Shown one piece after another: positions 51,001 through 51,087 of a stretch of DNA of 64,000 bases. The position numbers and the translations under genes are program-made. A model generated the notes under the pieces. It was not told where the DNA came from and did no database searches. It saw only the letters and a program-made list of their open reading frames with translations. The first letter of the stretch is position 1, and the number at the start of each line of letters is the position of its first letter. Source of the DNA: Symsagittifera roscoffensis (lineage: Eukaryota > Xenacoelomorpha > Acoela > Convolutidae); NCBI RefSeq assembly GCF_963678635.1, contig NC_087067.1, positions 51,016,233 to 51,080,232 of the forward strand. Direction: 5' to 3'.

Positions 51001-51087
51001 TTTCAGTGTACGAACAGGGCATACCCTCAGACAGTGACTGGTGCTTATTTGAGTGGGGTGAGAGAGGCTGCTAATATTGTGACCTGA
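1026..51087 (+). CDS. KDM1B: KDM1B/LSD2-like flavin-dependent histone lysine demethylase (10 exons, 5' part outside window)
   Basis: Exons: 1026-1131, 1252-1634, 1937-2174, 2672-2905, 17280-17338, 39327-39527, 41430-41750, 48898-49245, 50423-50575, 51007-51087. All splice junctions are GT-AG and phases agree throughout, giving 707 codons and a TGA. The product is an FAD-dependent amine oxidase; the family oxidises mono- and dimethylated lysine (H3K4) in the nucleus. Visible landmarks are the dinucleotide-binding loop [17 protein letters not shown], the substrate-side lysine in [10 protein letters not shown] (codon 41622-41624), FGHVPQ, FFAGE and the C-terminal [14 protein letters not shown]2 fits better than LSD1 because no coiled-coil Tower domain is seen and the C-terminal segments resemble LSD2. 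The zinc-finger and SWIRM regions expected N-terminally are not in the window. Three long Ser/charged insertions interrupt the oxidase fold (see findings). An 18.9-kb retroelement and a nested RING gene lie inside its introns. Confidence 0.85.
1252..1634 (+). CDS. KDM1B: KDM1B-like exon: GGR motif plus acidic/serine insertion
   Basis: The split glycine codon completes GGRICDHV. After about 15 residues comes a roughly 85-residue Ser/Asp/Glu-rich stretch, then the conserved block resumes at [20 protein letters not shown]. Relatives have only a few residues in place of the insertion. The donor is CAG|GTATGT, leaving phase 0. Confidence 0.88.
1937..2174 (+). CDS. KDM1B: KDM1B-like exon: oxidase helical segment
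   Basis: The acceptor is ATTTAG and the donor CAAA|GTAAGA, leaving phase 1. It encodes the block containing [18 protein letters not shown] and [12 protein letters not shown], aligned by eye with the LSD2 region after the Cys-containing MCxQ turn. The last 30 or so residues depart from the family and start the second insertion. Confidence 0.85.
2672..2905 (+). CDS. KDM1B: KDM1B-like exon: low-complexity insertion
   Basis: Acceptor GCTTCAG, donor GGAG|GTAAAT, phase 1 in and phase 1 out. The 78 codons are rich in Lys, Arg, Gly, Glu and Ser, with no recognised domain. It is supported as an exon by unbroken phase with both neighbours and by good splice sites, not by homology. It sits where LSD1 carries its Tower domain but shows no heptad pattern. 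Confidence 0.65.
2906..3561. other. Intron sequence with one dispersed repeat
   Basis: Non-coding. A segment at about 3138-3430 recurs in diverged form at 17845-18030; both contain GCGAGATCAAGTGTC and AATCGGGAA. Nothing else is recognisable. Confidence 0.4.
3562..4042 (+). repeat. Three tandem ~175-bp units
   Basis: Units start at 3562, 3732 and 3909, each opening with ATATCTCCTAAACTAAGAG, followed by a shared GTTTTAGCGTTAGAA block and GGGTTCAATAAATTTTT. Units 1 and 3 are almost identical and unit 2 is more diverged. Non-coding; satellite-like. Confidence 0.85.
4597..5915 (-). mobile_element. CR1/Jockey-like LINE reverse transcriptase remnant
   Basis: Read on the minus strand in broken frames, this shows in order the pre-RT segment [26 protein letters not shown] with [13 protein letters not shown], a PALM-region [17 protein letters not shown], and [17 protein letters not shown] followed by LFTDDT. 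These are the RT landmarks of non-LTR retrotransposons of the CR1/Jockey group. Stops and frameshifts interrupt it, the catalytic block reads TDDT rather than ADDT, and neither the endonuclease nor a 3' end is seen. It is a dead fragment in a KDM1B intron. Confidence 0.85.
6190..6285 (+). repeat. AGCTAAG minisatellite
   Basis: About ten imperfect copies of TAGCTAAG/AGCTAAGACA in under 100 bases. Non-coding. Confidence 0.75.
6391..7634 (+). repeat. 622-bp near-identical tandem duplication
   Basis: Bases 6391-7012 and 7013-7634 repeat head to tail. I see only a handful of differences: G/A in AATATAATG, A/T in AAAACTATT and one A in a homopolymer. Each contains the same 85-codon open frame, which is AT-rich, hydrophobic and not recognised. 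The high identity points to a recent duplication. Confidence 0.92.
7636..8440. other. Intron sequence with a dispersed repeat
   Basis: Non-coding. The stretch 7870-8100 has a diverged relative at 37650-37830; both contain GTGA..GACTTCTA and GATTTCCC.GTGGAA. Nothing else is seen. Confidence 0.35.
8458..8463 (-). terminator. Polyadenylation signal of the RING gene
   Basis: AATAAA on the minus strand, 54 bases beyond the stop codon of the RING-finger gene. Confidence 0.55.
8517..8821 (-). CDS. RING gene terminal exon
   Basis: Acceptor TTTTGTTAG. It encodes 101 polar residues without a recognised domain and ends in TGA at 8519-8517. Confidence 0.72.
8517..10395 (-). CDS. RING-finger (C3HC4) protein, probable E3 ubiquitin ligase, nested in a KDM1B intron
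   Basis: Four exons on the minus strand: 10395-10112, 9943-9450, 9304-9005, 8821-8517. All introns are GT-AG and phases join cleanly (2, 1, 1), giving 460 residues and a TGA. The N-terminal ~165 residues are Ser/basic-rich and look disordered. The RING begins [10 protein letters not shown] in exon 2; after an unusually long 44-residue spacer come CGHTLCSKC and, across the intron, VKCPICRE. A block [18 protein letters not shown] follows, reminiscent of the segment after the RING in some TRIM/RNF proteins. By family knowledge a RING recruits an E2 and directs ubiquitin transfer; substrate and location are unknown. The start is the first Met of the open exon. I do not recognise the specific orthologue. 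Confidence 0.8.
9005..9304 (-). CDS. RING gene exon 3: last zinc ligands
   Basis: The acceptor is TTTGCAG and a split Gly codon opens the exon. CPIC supplies the last two cysteines. A Gly/Asp-rich linker and the [14 protein letters not shown] helix follow. Donor ATTG|GTCAGT. Confidence 0.82.
9450..9943 (-). CDS. RING gene exon 2: first half of RING
   Basis: The acceptor follows a T-rich tract ending TTTTGTAG. It encodes linker, CPIC, the 44-residue spacer and CGHTLCSKC. The donor is CTGG|GTAATT, leaving phase 1. Confidence 0.85.
10112..10395 (-). CDS. RING gene exon 1
   Basis: The ATG at 10395 opens a Ser/Arg/Lys-rich N-terminus. Donor CAG|GTCAGT, phase 2 out. Confidence 0.75.
10396..13130. 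other. Upstream region of RING gene and intron sequence
   Basis: No gene is supported. Two minus-strand frames between 11123 and 11414 overlap each other and look like shadows. A 132-codon open frame on the minus strand at 12345-11947 is long for such AT-rich DNA but matches no family I know. A palindrome lies at 12890-12950 (AATTGCGAGAT and ATCTCGCAATT around GAAATTTTC). The RING promoter should lie just above 10395, but I see no distinct core element. Confidence 0.35.
13135..13320 (+). repeat. SINE-like element, type 1
   Basis: A tRNA-like head (GTCAGTGGTTAGTGCGTGAG, then TTGCAGATTGAATCTAGACC) is followed by a T-rich body with TTCGAGGCTT and a tail GCGAAGTGAAGCTTCGC. The copy at 38385-38540 shares head, body and tail in the same order. 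Confidence 0.65.
13330..13515 (+). repeat. tRNA-derived SINE, type 2
   Basis: An A-box-like TGGCTTAGAGGTAAC and a perfect B-box GGTTCGAATCC are spaced as in a tRNA. The body reads TTTTTTGCAAACTTGG, then TTTCGGACTATCGTCCG and TTGGCTTAATTTCTGTAG. A second copy is at 40642-40830. Confidence 0.75.
13516..17279. other. Intron sequence without supported genes
   Basis: Very T-rich. A segment at 14893-14980 recurs at 40545-40640 (CTCGAAATTAAC, CATTCGAGGC, CGCAGGAGAA). A repeat tail of the ATCGCAAGTG type lies near 15445-15480. An open frame at 16936-17229 contains RCPRCR and RPIGHLKSH but lacks support as an exon. Confidence 0.35.
17280..17338 (+). CDS. KDM1B: KDM1B-like micro-exon
   Basis: This 59-bp exon encodes [20 protein letters not shown]; the first Glu codon is split with the exon ending at 2905. 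It resembles the short helix before the substrate-binding strand in LSD2. Acceptor TTGTTTCAG, donor GAT|GTGAGC, phase 0 out. Confidence 0.8.
17339..18412. other. Intron sequence up to the retroelement insertion
   Basis: Non-coding. It contains the second member of the dispersed pair also seen at 3138-3430. It ends in the 4-bp target duplication of retroelement copy 1. Confidence 0.35.
18413..18416 (+). repeat. Target-site duplication, left (GTGG)
   Basis: GTGG directly before the 5' LTR, matched at 37325-37328 after the 3' LTR. Four bases is within the usual range for Ty3/gypsy integrases. The GT-rich flanks make the exact length slightly ambiguous. Confidence 0.75.
18417..18826 (+). repeat. 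5' LTR of copy 1
   Basis: 410 bp, TG..CA ends. It contains AATAAA at 18621-18626 (likely the R-region polyadenylation signal) and a 12-bp inverted repeat with a 4-base loop at 18532-18559. No strong TATA box; TATTTTAT lies near the 5' end. Confidence 0.95.
18532..18559 (+). promoter_or_regulatory. Conserved 12-bp stem-loop in the LTR
   Basis: GTGCTGAAGTTA and TAATTTCAGCAC face each other across CTTG, with one G:U-compatible pair. In copy 2 (55184-55211) that position is changed so the stem is perfectly Watson-Crick. It lies about 60 bases before the AATAAA, so it should be in the transcript from at least one LTR. Confidence 0.6.
18829..18851 (+). promoter_or_regulatory. Putative tRNA primer-binding site
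   Basis: Two bases after the LTR, TGGTGCGACCATAAG begins; its complement ends in CCA and, further in, carries GTTCGAG, a T-loop-like sequence. This is what a primer-binding site for a tRNA 3' end should look like, but I cannot assign the tRNA. Confidence 0.65.
18914..19147 (+). CDS. Small leader ORF (77 aa)
   Basis: It begins at the first AUG after the primer-binding site in an A-rich context. The product is polar, Arg-rich, with no recognised domain. It could be a translated upstream ORF that limits downstream initiation, or chance. Copy 2's matching region is outside the window, so conservation cannot be tested. Confidence 0.25.
   Translation: MLYDNNLIEMSLRLNRSEPIFRTITELPGIGRRPRTRDDIRQSRNLPYSYMIVRQKPEQTFIFRILLAMNLDFHLQT
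20081..20548 (+). CDS. Small basic accessory ORF (155 aa) overlapping gag
   Basis: 155 residues, strongly basic, with runs such as [20 protein letters not shown] and a second basic block [16 protein letters not shown]. It overlaps the gag start by 26 bases in another frame. Base composition and A-rich codon use match the rest of the element. Basic clusters suggest nucleic-acid binding or nuclear targeting, but no family is recognised. Confidence 0.55.
   Translation: MSFKNLGNKQTIVLHNCEIDNKKYDLVITPHTQTVGYIRTKRQTLKRKIITKQRQITRKRFSKNRNAFSESETNSLDELYKLKESIDKNCPLHDQLYFSDSETTSNSSKRGKRRIKKQYKHKPVHLYNWNQPIRHIDNYILTVIERKNELNAHPR
20523..25022 (+). CDS. gag: Gag-protease polyprotein of the retroelement (1499 aa)
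   Basis: Much longer than a usual gypsy Gag. Residues 1-590 are unrecognised, the later part Gln/Asn/Thr-rich. Residues ~600-790 form a retrotransposon Gag capsid-like domain ([50 protein letters not shown]). A CCHC zinc knuckle has ligands C842, C845, H850 and C855. A ~200-residue Asn/Arg/Ser/Tyr-rich tract follows. The aspartic protease has LIDSGAESN with catalytic D1229 and a later NIIGIPF strand. By family knowledge this assembles the particle and binds genomic RNA. The start ATG at 20523 lies in AAAAAATGA. It ends in TAA at 25020-25022, and the same frame stays open into Pol. Confidence 0.93.
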   Translation: MSSTHTPGEESPDDDEIFPFIVDADTDRGQHIFCQNLLVNLFEPGISPCKTEFPDVKIKRQIIDHYLKDICNITQQYGIYSIEFTSPNHNNRKYTIQTDDLDLEFSKVFSEYIKSIQYHNSQRANSIFTNEVFAIIYSYISILENEIPITNVSPTETSKHLRVRHEITLLSSYLNIIKENFTKDDVSQHTKHDLQKILAWFIIDYFTHNIDLIAQARKNFRPQNSNDDTAITEQSDYVWDPEWSHPAFISFPQSISSQAISTISYIRDYVKVIPLTIDATPLNYNTFLPDTQNNSLNSTVIHNENLNGTRNLTQQDIQTPSHFINEEIVHTTTTQQSISPIRPNLTTPRNTNPSQTQVTLQSTVKPSVAPKYSHMDYQTYRPMTIPSKTRKTFTRNNFTDHNYNYTHPSKTYNQPQRNFNQYTRSRNWDNPMTQPNSINFQTNPPQDHSENYPFFQQNRNKKQTSYQMDYLSSDDDFLQPDIFAPNTQEYRRQGIQRTRTNHRNFSPQPIDAQHQQPIQQQNLINTQSFQPIQQQNPMTAHSYQASQMQNEIPLPYYLQQHEITRNQLSNFSQMPNAAESLQMTMNPYLMGGSSITSNKPLMVFTGTDPEYSVEDYLNALTANLILNIGPEPINTPLHQNWIHRRTALIQTTLDGAAQKWFSVLPLEIKSNWKRFTQEFSKMFDSERNKQQQRVLCNEIRRLPNETIKQIAVRIETLVRKAYSLNTHDYKNTKMTEILMMTLTPQLRKIAIKKRASHPSSIREPDLDFRKLVDKLEQAEITMKLEETENLKLQYVNRIETTPTNINNIQESETDLVEKITEILNIYEKNPNFKGKPSFKKWCNYCRRYGHSISECRQKQQDNQNKPQKYKEPNKSFYQYMKKDQNLPNKTVHSNNSSGKPLPNNTNYTRNQSPYNSSYRGRSPERRNTNNSSQNHYNRPNSRNNYSRSNSNTQRFVSRSNSQSRNNYYPNNQSRNSSYNRNRNYSYNRNRSYSNNRNQNYPNSQSRNNSYNRSNYNRPNNNYQNRSRNNSQNRHSSYNNRYRNYSQSPHRNNNNYNNSNNRHRSSTPKHQRHINQVQSNPEKTSDPPGIDDTVTDTLQLNQINCTSSDSESDTENTLSINMIKVENDYESVIYEQPFSSHIYENQSEFLQNYYITPINSTPTTQETNEINTTNQTNKNIKTKCLNTNHIYQNIQKEQPKEKIWTIPFLLESPRNKEFQPPDLEIDFLIDSGAESNIINIPTWNEIKTLHPKLTPLETSSKLATAQGSTLINYGKIQLFLLPTRTMEQSKILNKPFKQIFHITDIKYNIIGIPFISKYIPTINILNSKILIKDKYTKTKETSLTFFQRLNKQPPFFSKFYPIFNQQRKHLKPLSGNIYNFSIKQVHQYDKEQNKQKFYMSEFEFKPIHKFFKITISSIKYLKNSNSDIISLHVYNNTPYQVTLPLGLLGYCETNATISPIYEKAYRVNNILQLLDICQSTILNEELSINNIISNENRNTD
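25020..25097 (+). promoter_or_regulatory. Single in-frame stop between Gag-protease and Pol (candidate readthrough site)
   Basis: TAA at 25020-25022 is followed by 25 sense codons in the same frame up to the first Met of the Pol ORF at 25098. Gag and Pol therefore differ by one stop codon, not a frameshift. Stop suppression, as known from gammaretroviruses, or reinitiation at 25098 could produce Pol. Confidence 0.6.
25098..28736 (+). CDS. pol: Pol: reverse transcriptase, RNase H, integrase (1212 aa from first Met)
   Basis: [17 protein letters not shown] with D149, then YLDDV at 212-216 (catalytic pair D214/D215). RNase H: D361 (MCDAS), E404, D431 (FTDHK), D476 (LPDTLSR). Integrase: zinc-binding H724, H731, C758, C761, catalytic D793, D853 and E889 with a D-X35-E spacing, then a GPY/F-like module (RKGPYQII to HRNNLLPYY). 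No chromodomain is seen; the tail is a Lys/Asn-rich ~120 residues. All catalytic residues are present, so the ORF looks intact. The family copies RNA to DNA and inserts it into the host genome. Confidence 0.95.
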   Translation: MFNFQHSQITQDEFEKLAKQLIKYSSVYATSKFDVGKISSSLHLPLKPDAVFKKQRASKVPIHLHDKVNRLLDILEQYNIISPVNKEEQPKGNTFINPVIILAKGESLKIVLDARYLNSLIDESKCNWPIEPIQVILTKINGKYFTTADMNSAYNQMPLDEQSRRLTQFVIGNQQYEFNRLFYGISIGPAAFSAFMSKIFRPLILKKNAITYLDDVFMQSQTKDEMFNVLEKYHQILQNENLKAAPDKSHFFLTRVKFLGHNIERKTITPLKSRIDAIQKLQPPTNKKKIQEFLGMLNFLSKYVYKMQLYLRPFYNILRQQNNFEWNTEHQTRFEEIKKLLTEQISNTIPDSNQPFYAMCDASNFGIGAALLQSHNGTNKMNLISANSRLFTQAELRLSTLMRECTAIIYTLTEYEFLILGSKHPTVLFTDHKPIIFLFTQKSNPNHRVYRFQLILMKFPNLHIVWTAGKNLALPDTLSRNTPPELLTRKTTVEIPKNIKFYLAENETSPRLECKYAVKTDIEQSQINNLQHFPLYLDCQNNHYEVDLLGTSTFKPIPYSQWIKNNTQQKRTKQHLPKKDHFPLIEKEDLTDKINLSGPQTNDSKYTINQVFDLHDPLDTIPLSKFEIENIFLPPTETITISTLKQYQNLDPIIRQLKSWHKYKTKPVKADTTILGNKTLLRYFRKFNNTTINENTDLLEYNLNESTVPCLPLSMILIAFNISHTQNIKGHSGSEKTYSNFIQNFYAPIWIKVLCNDCIVCQLNKPYPNQKQIAQKQDFKGQSLYFNHRISFDTKGPISPSSEGNSYIMVIVDAFTHYVAINPVPHCNAYYAYTTLYEHWIAKFGLPEILVTDNGTEFINNEIITLCHLYNIKHKPRTPHAPWTNGLVEGMNRSLQEYLRCIINGNDTKYTEWSADVKLFPLAYNSQITTTLGMSPYEMVFNQKPRKPIMFTANSHKNAQGYCQPNKDSICYNLPLHTHDEDHFHHPQILKLASGTHTEWILNRDKKHNEIYQKITKKLLQRQNINEQINSRFTPASELKIGTFVLIPNFNTQKGISKKLQPLRKGPYQIIAKPTDVTYKITDSNKKEIVQHRNNLLPYYPKEYALRELTQLYSFTGLKIIQNEPHLKNTEQNDNPTENQNTKPTTTKNNTQNHKESPKQRKNRKMTEQIIPQEQIDKSENRKTTRLRNQPRKNYKIFIPQSKILKKVEFQK
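28737..29333 (+). other. Non-coding spacer between pol and the membrane ORFs
   Basis: About 600 bp without an ORF, retained at similar length in copy 2 (62880-63473). It includes AGCCTAAAGTA twice (29096 and 29137 areas). A conserved non-coding gap here would suit splice sites or an internal promoter for the downstream genes, but I cannot identify a definite site. Confidence 0.35.
29334..29564 (+). CDS. Small hydrophobic membrane protein 1 (76 aa)
   Basis: A polar N-terminal ~18 residues precede an almost continuous Ile/Leu/Phe-rich stretch (e.g. [19 protein letters not shown]), then a short polar tail. One long or two membrane spans are likely. The TGA overlaps the next ATG as ATGA at 29561-29564. 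Copy 2 keeps the protein up to IHRY, after which a 1-base loss shortens it to 71 residues. Function unknown; a viroporin-like or assembly role is only a guess. Confidence 0.55.
   Translation: MLFSQSVTQILINLKHFFTILETFIIFLFDILESFLIILIIFCNIFLIFYTILELFLQLSKTLDYIHRYESYNLSK
29561..29749 (+). CDS. Small hydrophobic membrane protein 2 (62 aa)
   Basis: Two hydrophobic segments ([19 protein letters not shown] and [15 protein letters not shown]) flank a basic, Cys-containing turn CKCIKK. A hairpin-like two-span membrane protein is probable. Its ATG is inside the stop of the preceding ORF (ATGA). Copy 2 retains it as 58 residues (62653-62477, minus) with only a few substitutions. Confidence 0.55.
   Translation: MIRTIFSRTDIFLLFVIFIAFLSSLILTICKCIKKAILTFALATILLILFLEEYYNKHKPSH
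29755..30891 (+). CDS. AUG-less ORF (378 codons) upstream of env
   Basis: Open from the codon after TAA 29752-29754 to TAA 30889-30891 with no Met codon anywhere in frame. The first ~250 residues are Pro/Ser/Thr/Gln-rich; the last ~120 (from about [15 protein letters not shown]) look folded. The ORF overlaps the env start by 13 bases. Copy 2 keeps the same frame open over 62456-61323 (minus) with many silent differences, so it is probably translated. Splicing to an upstream exon or non-AUG initiation would be needed. The product is unrecognised. Confidence 0.6.
   Translation, partial: QFKNPSKIATQQSQNQSSPTSSQDNQTPPSTTQNPQTSTRISFQDNPYTFEERHARLSEPLEPVQRQAPLSEPTYNLYPTLPQELSRIRNSSQNQNTVEINRQIIHPRRNRNFQTPRVHFDIPQSPSQNTPENPIGILPETPTLLSQRSTSSLPSDYLGSTPTSEQIRENPFNPTNQTSRFPYWTTHSFTQGEPNLVNDPIDISTDTTTSSSLPETLSLPSTPSISQISPPPFNLNFPNNLDARYREQSTTNIPLRLDWNTFTAPPPLFGQHQESNRLHNWALNRLQYRQDIHNDIRDHNIQILQQNSLQLKFEITVKLNNITQHPYPLNPPNITAQSLPPPFITTEVIYKYDRYTKNTIGYITFYNPYSGLSYTCIF
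30879..33497 (+). CDS. env: Envelope-like glycoprotein (872 aa)
   Basis: A hydrophobic signal peptide ([15 protein letters not shown]) opens a Cys-containing ectodomain. Near residue 518 is [10 protein letters not shown] with a downstream [11 protein letters not shown] block. Hydrophobic segments at about 708-730 ([16 protein letters not shown]) and 742-760 ([15 protein letters not shown]) precede a ~110-residue Pro/Asn-rich tail. The layout fits a type I membrane glycoprotein with a long internal tail. The Leu/Glu-rich helix followed by a CY..(I/L)P block recalls glycoproteins of chuvirus-type negative-strand RNA viruses captured by some invertebrate retroelements; this is inference from pattern. 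The start lies inside the preceding ORF, and the stop shares ATGA with the next ORF. A frameshifted copy is at 61335-58725 (minus). Confidence 0.75.
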   Translation: MYILKLLIFLQLLFLVISNQNINPSPRTGPQDLLVTHYDCEENEQKTLHKYAINQVSQCETEPQAIETTDVIATLYSKARATTVTGYKFTATFSEKKVHCSQVSNGNKNRLDHESFYQSNIERLLHLNPDDCKNELLRLNITQNKNSQRKLVNFQVFSDSVHQSQLERHQGHIKLDEKYPYNGAHGRLTYDLHDKHWIPHIGINDPSNCKADTKNKGYQEIMFFDWKIQLEKIQLTRDLSDNTMIYQGIRLPCKNDQGYCDPTTRTQATIVWFPEDTCTTFQVAKIHARMIKFHEKYFIQSIPYEQVHPSRKLSSNFRNIDNIENKLTRFQIYQETELACKYRNPLHRTQYSEILVEYEKGFDMTTGKVKIDPYATGHPLNEGTSYIPVNFEKSNGQPGGHLKPHDTRSTRLQELSLMNTTYFGNIHYDIHLDMKLDYTISRIFQEMSLSELETLHHLCELERTQILQSLALAVLKIPYAGYLLSGNRSNFLDYEGNILWFYTCTKKVSPLYVFEDKRCYKRIPIFYKNKVHFVDTLSRRTYFWDTAVPCGSENSHNVVQLNPDENKYYLLTPYPTLMQSLKKFSPESIRAIARNPNIDLQSIGIYSKSDIQHHIRTQQFQELLTQMDTIQRQSIDQNLRKLAETAGFADIYTQDYSGYFKDIKDYIYLNGEKYRPQDISPINIFSFVTLKNEILDFLGWPYYILEKLTILYAMFNFIGFLFSLLKGIYNTCAIHTQVNRQASVARILFAGFFGIFSTSINKILLDAQIKEYNTKIATRQNTYDEEHNNVDITPTAPQLPVLPNNHPLSLVPRNFRNLAITHNPNFRLTTSLSPIQHIMTHQSQDDNTYEQIIEQPHTTAFQSQNNHFFSPR
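33494..35299 (+). CDS. ORF-X, unknown 601-aa protein after env
   Basis: It starts inside the env stop (ATGA at 33494-33497). Residues 1-200 are Pro/Ser/Thr/Asn-rich and probably disordered. The remaining 400 look globular, with conserved-looking segments such as [19 protein letters not shown] and a Trp/Leu-rich end ALQLLWPLL. No signal peptide or membrane span and no recognised domain. Copy 2 (58728-56919, minus) keeps nearly the whole protein apart from one 1-base insertion. A large gene 3' of env is unusual for Ty3/gypsy elements. Confidence 0.7.
   Translation: MSRQLGSLHRSNSHPTNLTSTIPIIPLFAFPPPDFPSSNVTSGMTSDTNSHISVLYSISQLNNPNIETPDEFADSEPSPSNNFHNSSNFSQPPFQPILPNNPDQITPTPSYASQVTPTYSSYHSDQSSHSPDTPRISPELDNFITLQQQPYHLNTPTINQISSTINSSNPPTPTPSSNYTESLAPSSTSTESSLNTNRAYRTFKRKFPNHPFPAKPGTAREYINHPKHTNTKEFLAITLPSFPQYTLNTPHDTNETRNFVDEYVLMPTLSWTSYYHFTNPLCLPLSNTHIDIERNTDMLYRLTTPLTARQFTYVGYKKSLKTHTAPRANEYTLEYYDHNIIRANQDQFLDDDRFANPQITEKFFIKTPYIFTLNIFDRKFDHIISEALTDTQAYESFKERFQIFSLTFHFLAPHERDLHCSHDIMLRTKQTHTYSYYRFIQNHFDLHTPSRQPHHRFHFINSKYTSPFFLNFTYCIKDTNLHGILRNYDPITQMYIFCPITKTFNAEESRPFLIPHEFVQPIEIPILEFIHNTKFNHKLYNLIQNTPYEFAVGTEELTTIKALQLLWPLLQTKNIIRILAKLLTTSELIHDIFPHGFFPDD
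35300..36914 (+). other. Long 3' non-coding region with conserved palindromes and antisense frames
   Basis: 1.6 kb without a sense ORF, retained in copy 2 (55327-56918). It holds a CCAGTTT..AAACTGG inverted repeat near 35929 and, at 36155-36215, a direct repeat GGCCTAACCCACC bracketing AGGACGTCCT, GAGCATGCTC and GCCGGC palindromes. Three antisense frames (36633-36367, 36095-35889, 35786-35559) have counterparts in copy 2. The tract before the 3' LTR ends ACCCGGATGGG, a weak polypurine tract identical in both copies. Confidence 0.5.
36915..37324 (+). repeat. 3' LTR of copy 1
   Basis: 410 bp, one difference from the 5' LTR by eye. The stem-loop recurs at 37030-37057. Confidence 0.95.
37325..37328 (+). 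repeat. Target-site duplication, right (GTGG)
   Basis: Matches GTGG at 18413-18416; host intron resumes afterwards. Confidence 0.75.
37329..38384. other. Intron sequence after the retroelement
   Basis: Non-coding and T-rich. 37650-37830 is related to 7870-8100. A repeat tail with GCAAGTGATGCAACGCTCATTTTCGCC-type sequence lies near 38097-38125. Confidence 0.35.
38385..38540 (+). repeat. SINE-like element, type 1, second copy
   Basis: The head GCGCCCGTGGCTGAGTGG resembles a tRNA A-box. GGTCGCAGAGCGAATACGGG stands in for the B-box; TTCGAGGCTT and a GCGAAGCGCAGCTTAGCG tail follow. It matches 13135-13320. Confidence 0.65.
38541..39326. other. Intron sequence
   Basis: I see nothing recognisable beyond a run of nine or more G near 39273-39283 and the splice acceptor at its end. 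Confidence 0.3.
39327..39527 (+). CDS. KDM1B: KDM1B-like exon: substrate-binding strand region
   Basis: It encodes [16 protein letters not shown], the WDQND segment and the Gly-rich [15 protein letters not shown], all with clear LSD family counterparts. Acceptor GGGTGTAG, donor GCA|GTGAGT, phase 0 at both ends. Retroelement copy 1 occupies the preceding intron. Confidence 0.9.
40051..40250. mobile_element. 200-bp MITE with 25-bp inverted ends and 8-bp target duplication
   Basis: The left end GGCTCTTTTTCCTTTTCCCC is the near-perfect complement of the right end at 40226-40250. AAGAGCGG flanks both sides (40043-40050 and 40251-40258). No coding capacity. An 8-bp duplication is typical of hAT-, P- or Merlin-type transposases. 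A lone end of the same family lies at 54307-54333. Confidence 0.88.
40425..40640 (+). repeat. SINE-like element, type 3
   Basis: A tRNA-like head GTGGTGGTAAAGAGCGGGG with a B-box-like GATCGAATCCG, then TCGATGAACGTAGTTAAGAC, which recurs at about 588-630, and a CTCGAAATTAAC..CATTCGAGGC block shared with 14893-14980. Confidence 0.6.
40642..40830 (+). repeat. tRNA-derived SINE, type 2, second copy
   Basis: The B-box GGTTTGAATCC and the body TTTTTTCGCAAACTTG, TTTCGGCCTATCGTCGG, GTCGGCTTAGTTTCTGTAG match the element at 13330-13515. Confidence 0.72.
40831..41429. other. Intron sequence with repeat tail
   Basis: Non-coding; TATCGCAAGTGGTGCAAAGC with the hairpin-like GCTCGGCTTCGCC tail lies at 41080-41115. 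Confidence 0.4.
41430..41750 (+). CDS. KDM1B: KDM1B-like exon: catalytic lysine
   Basis: The 107 codons include [17 protein letters not shown], the [12 protein letters not shown] strand with the catalytic/FAD-proximal lysine at 41622-41624, and [18 protein letters not shown]. Acceptor TTTTTTAAG, donor CCA|GTGAGT, phase 0. This is the best conserved exon. Confidence 0.93.
42392..44945 (+). repeat. Diverged 1.27-kb tandem duplication
   Basis: Units start at 42392 and 43661 with GCATTCTGTAAGCGT. They share a series of blocks in the same order, including GAGGACAGGT, CTTGCTTTCATTACTCTTTCC, ATGTTAGCATTTTAAATATCC and CTTTTTTGCTT..GTAT.GCAAGTG. Inside the first unit is a younger 77/86-bp tandem repeat (43390-43553). 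Non-coding. Confidence 0.8.
44970..45105 (-). pseudogene. 28S rRNA fragment downstream of the R2 site
   Basis: On the minus strand the segment starts TAGCCGAATGCCTCGT and runs through GTGACGCGCATGAATGG and GGGGAAAGAAGACCCTGTT, the highly conserved 28S rRNA region immediately 3' of the R2 insertion site. Several changes at normally invariant positions mark it as a pseudogene copy. The R2-like 3' end abuts it at 45106. Confidence 0.9.
45106..47524 (-). mobile_element. Two head-to-tail 5'-truncated R2-type retrotransposons
   Basis: Minus strand. Copy alpha (47524-46728) contains only the 3' part. Copy beta (46727-45106) begins in the RT at [14 protein letters not shown] and continues through the thumb-like [32 protein letters not shown], then the same 3' part. 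The shared part, in broken frames, shows a zinc-finger-like [20 protein letters not shown], and a restriction-like endonuclease signature GLKPDP with [13 protein letters not shown], then VSFRGIVL: the R2-clade order. YADN replaces YADD and stops abound, so both are dead. A short A-run precedes the 28S junction. Confidence 0.85.
45921..46769 (-). pseudogene. R2 reverse transcriptase C-terminal remnant
   Basis: Two adjoining frames (46769-46446 and 46439-45921) cover the RT from just before the catalytic box to the end of the thumb/linker. The catalytic box reads [12 protein letters not shown] corresponds to the KYLG block. A frameshift near 46442 separates the two parts. Confidence 0.8.
47525..48545 (-). 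pseudogene. 28S rRNA fragment upstream of the R2-like insertion
   Basis: On the minus strand conserved 28S blocks appear in order: CCCGAAAGATGGTGATCTAT, CGAAAGACTAATCGAACCAT, TAGTAGCTGGTT, AAAGCGAATGATTAGAGG, GGTAAGCAGAAC, GACAGCAGGACGGTGG, CCGCTAAGGAATGTGTAT, AGCCCTGAAAAT, GCAGATCTTGGTGG. Substitutions at normally invariant sites indicate a pseudogene. The fragment stops several hundred bases short of the R2 site, so the intervening rDNA is missing. Confidence 0.92.
48546..48897. other. Intron sequence
   Basis: Non-coding. A pair of related ~70-base segments (48573-48640 and 48645-48735) share GAAA..ACTTGAAG.AT and CATT..TTGAATAG. Confidence 0.35.
48898..49245 (+). CDS. KDM1B: KDM1B-like exon: third insertion plus oxidase block
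   Basis: The first ~75 residues are a Lys/Ser then Gly-rich insertion. The last ~40 ([19 protein letters not shown] to LTKLFPEQ) match the LSD2 block that normally follows directly on the previous exon. Acceptor AATTTAG, donor CAG|GTTTGT, phase 0. Confidence 0.82.
49246..50422. other. Intron sequence
   Basis: No gene or repeat family recognised; G-runs occur near 50360. Confidence 0.3.
50423..50575 (+). CDS. KDM1B: KDM1B-like exon: SRW and FAGE motifs
   Basis: It encodes [31 protein letters not shown] and ends in RIFFAGE, the FAD pyrophosphate-side motif. Acceptor GCGTTAG, donor GAG|GTCAGT, phase 0. Confidence 0.92.
51007..51087 (+). CDS. KDM1B: KDM1B-like terminal exon
   Basis: It encodes [19 protein letters not shown] and stops with TGA at 51085-51087, as in LSD2, whose chain also ends just after this helix. 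Acceptor TTTCAG. AATAAA lies 138 bases downstream. Confidence 0.92.
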   Translation, partial: CTNRAYPQTVTGAYLSGVREAANIVT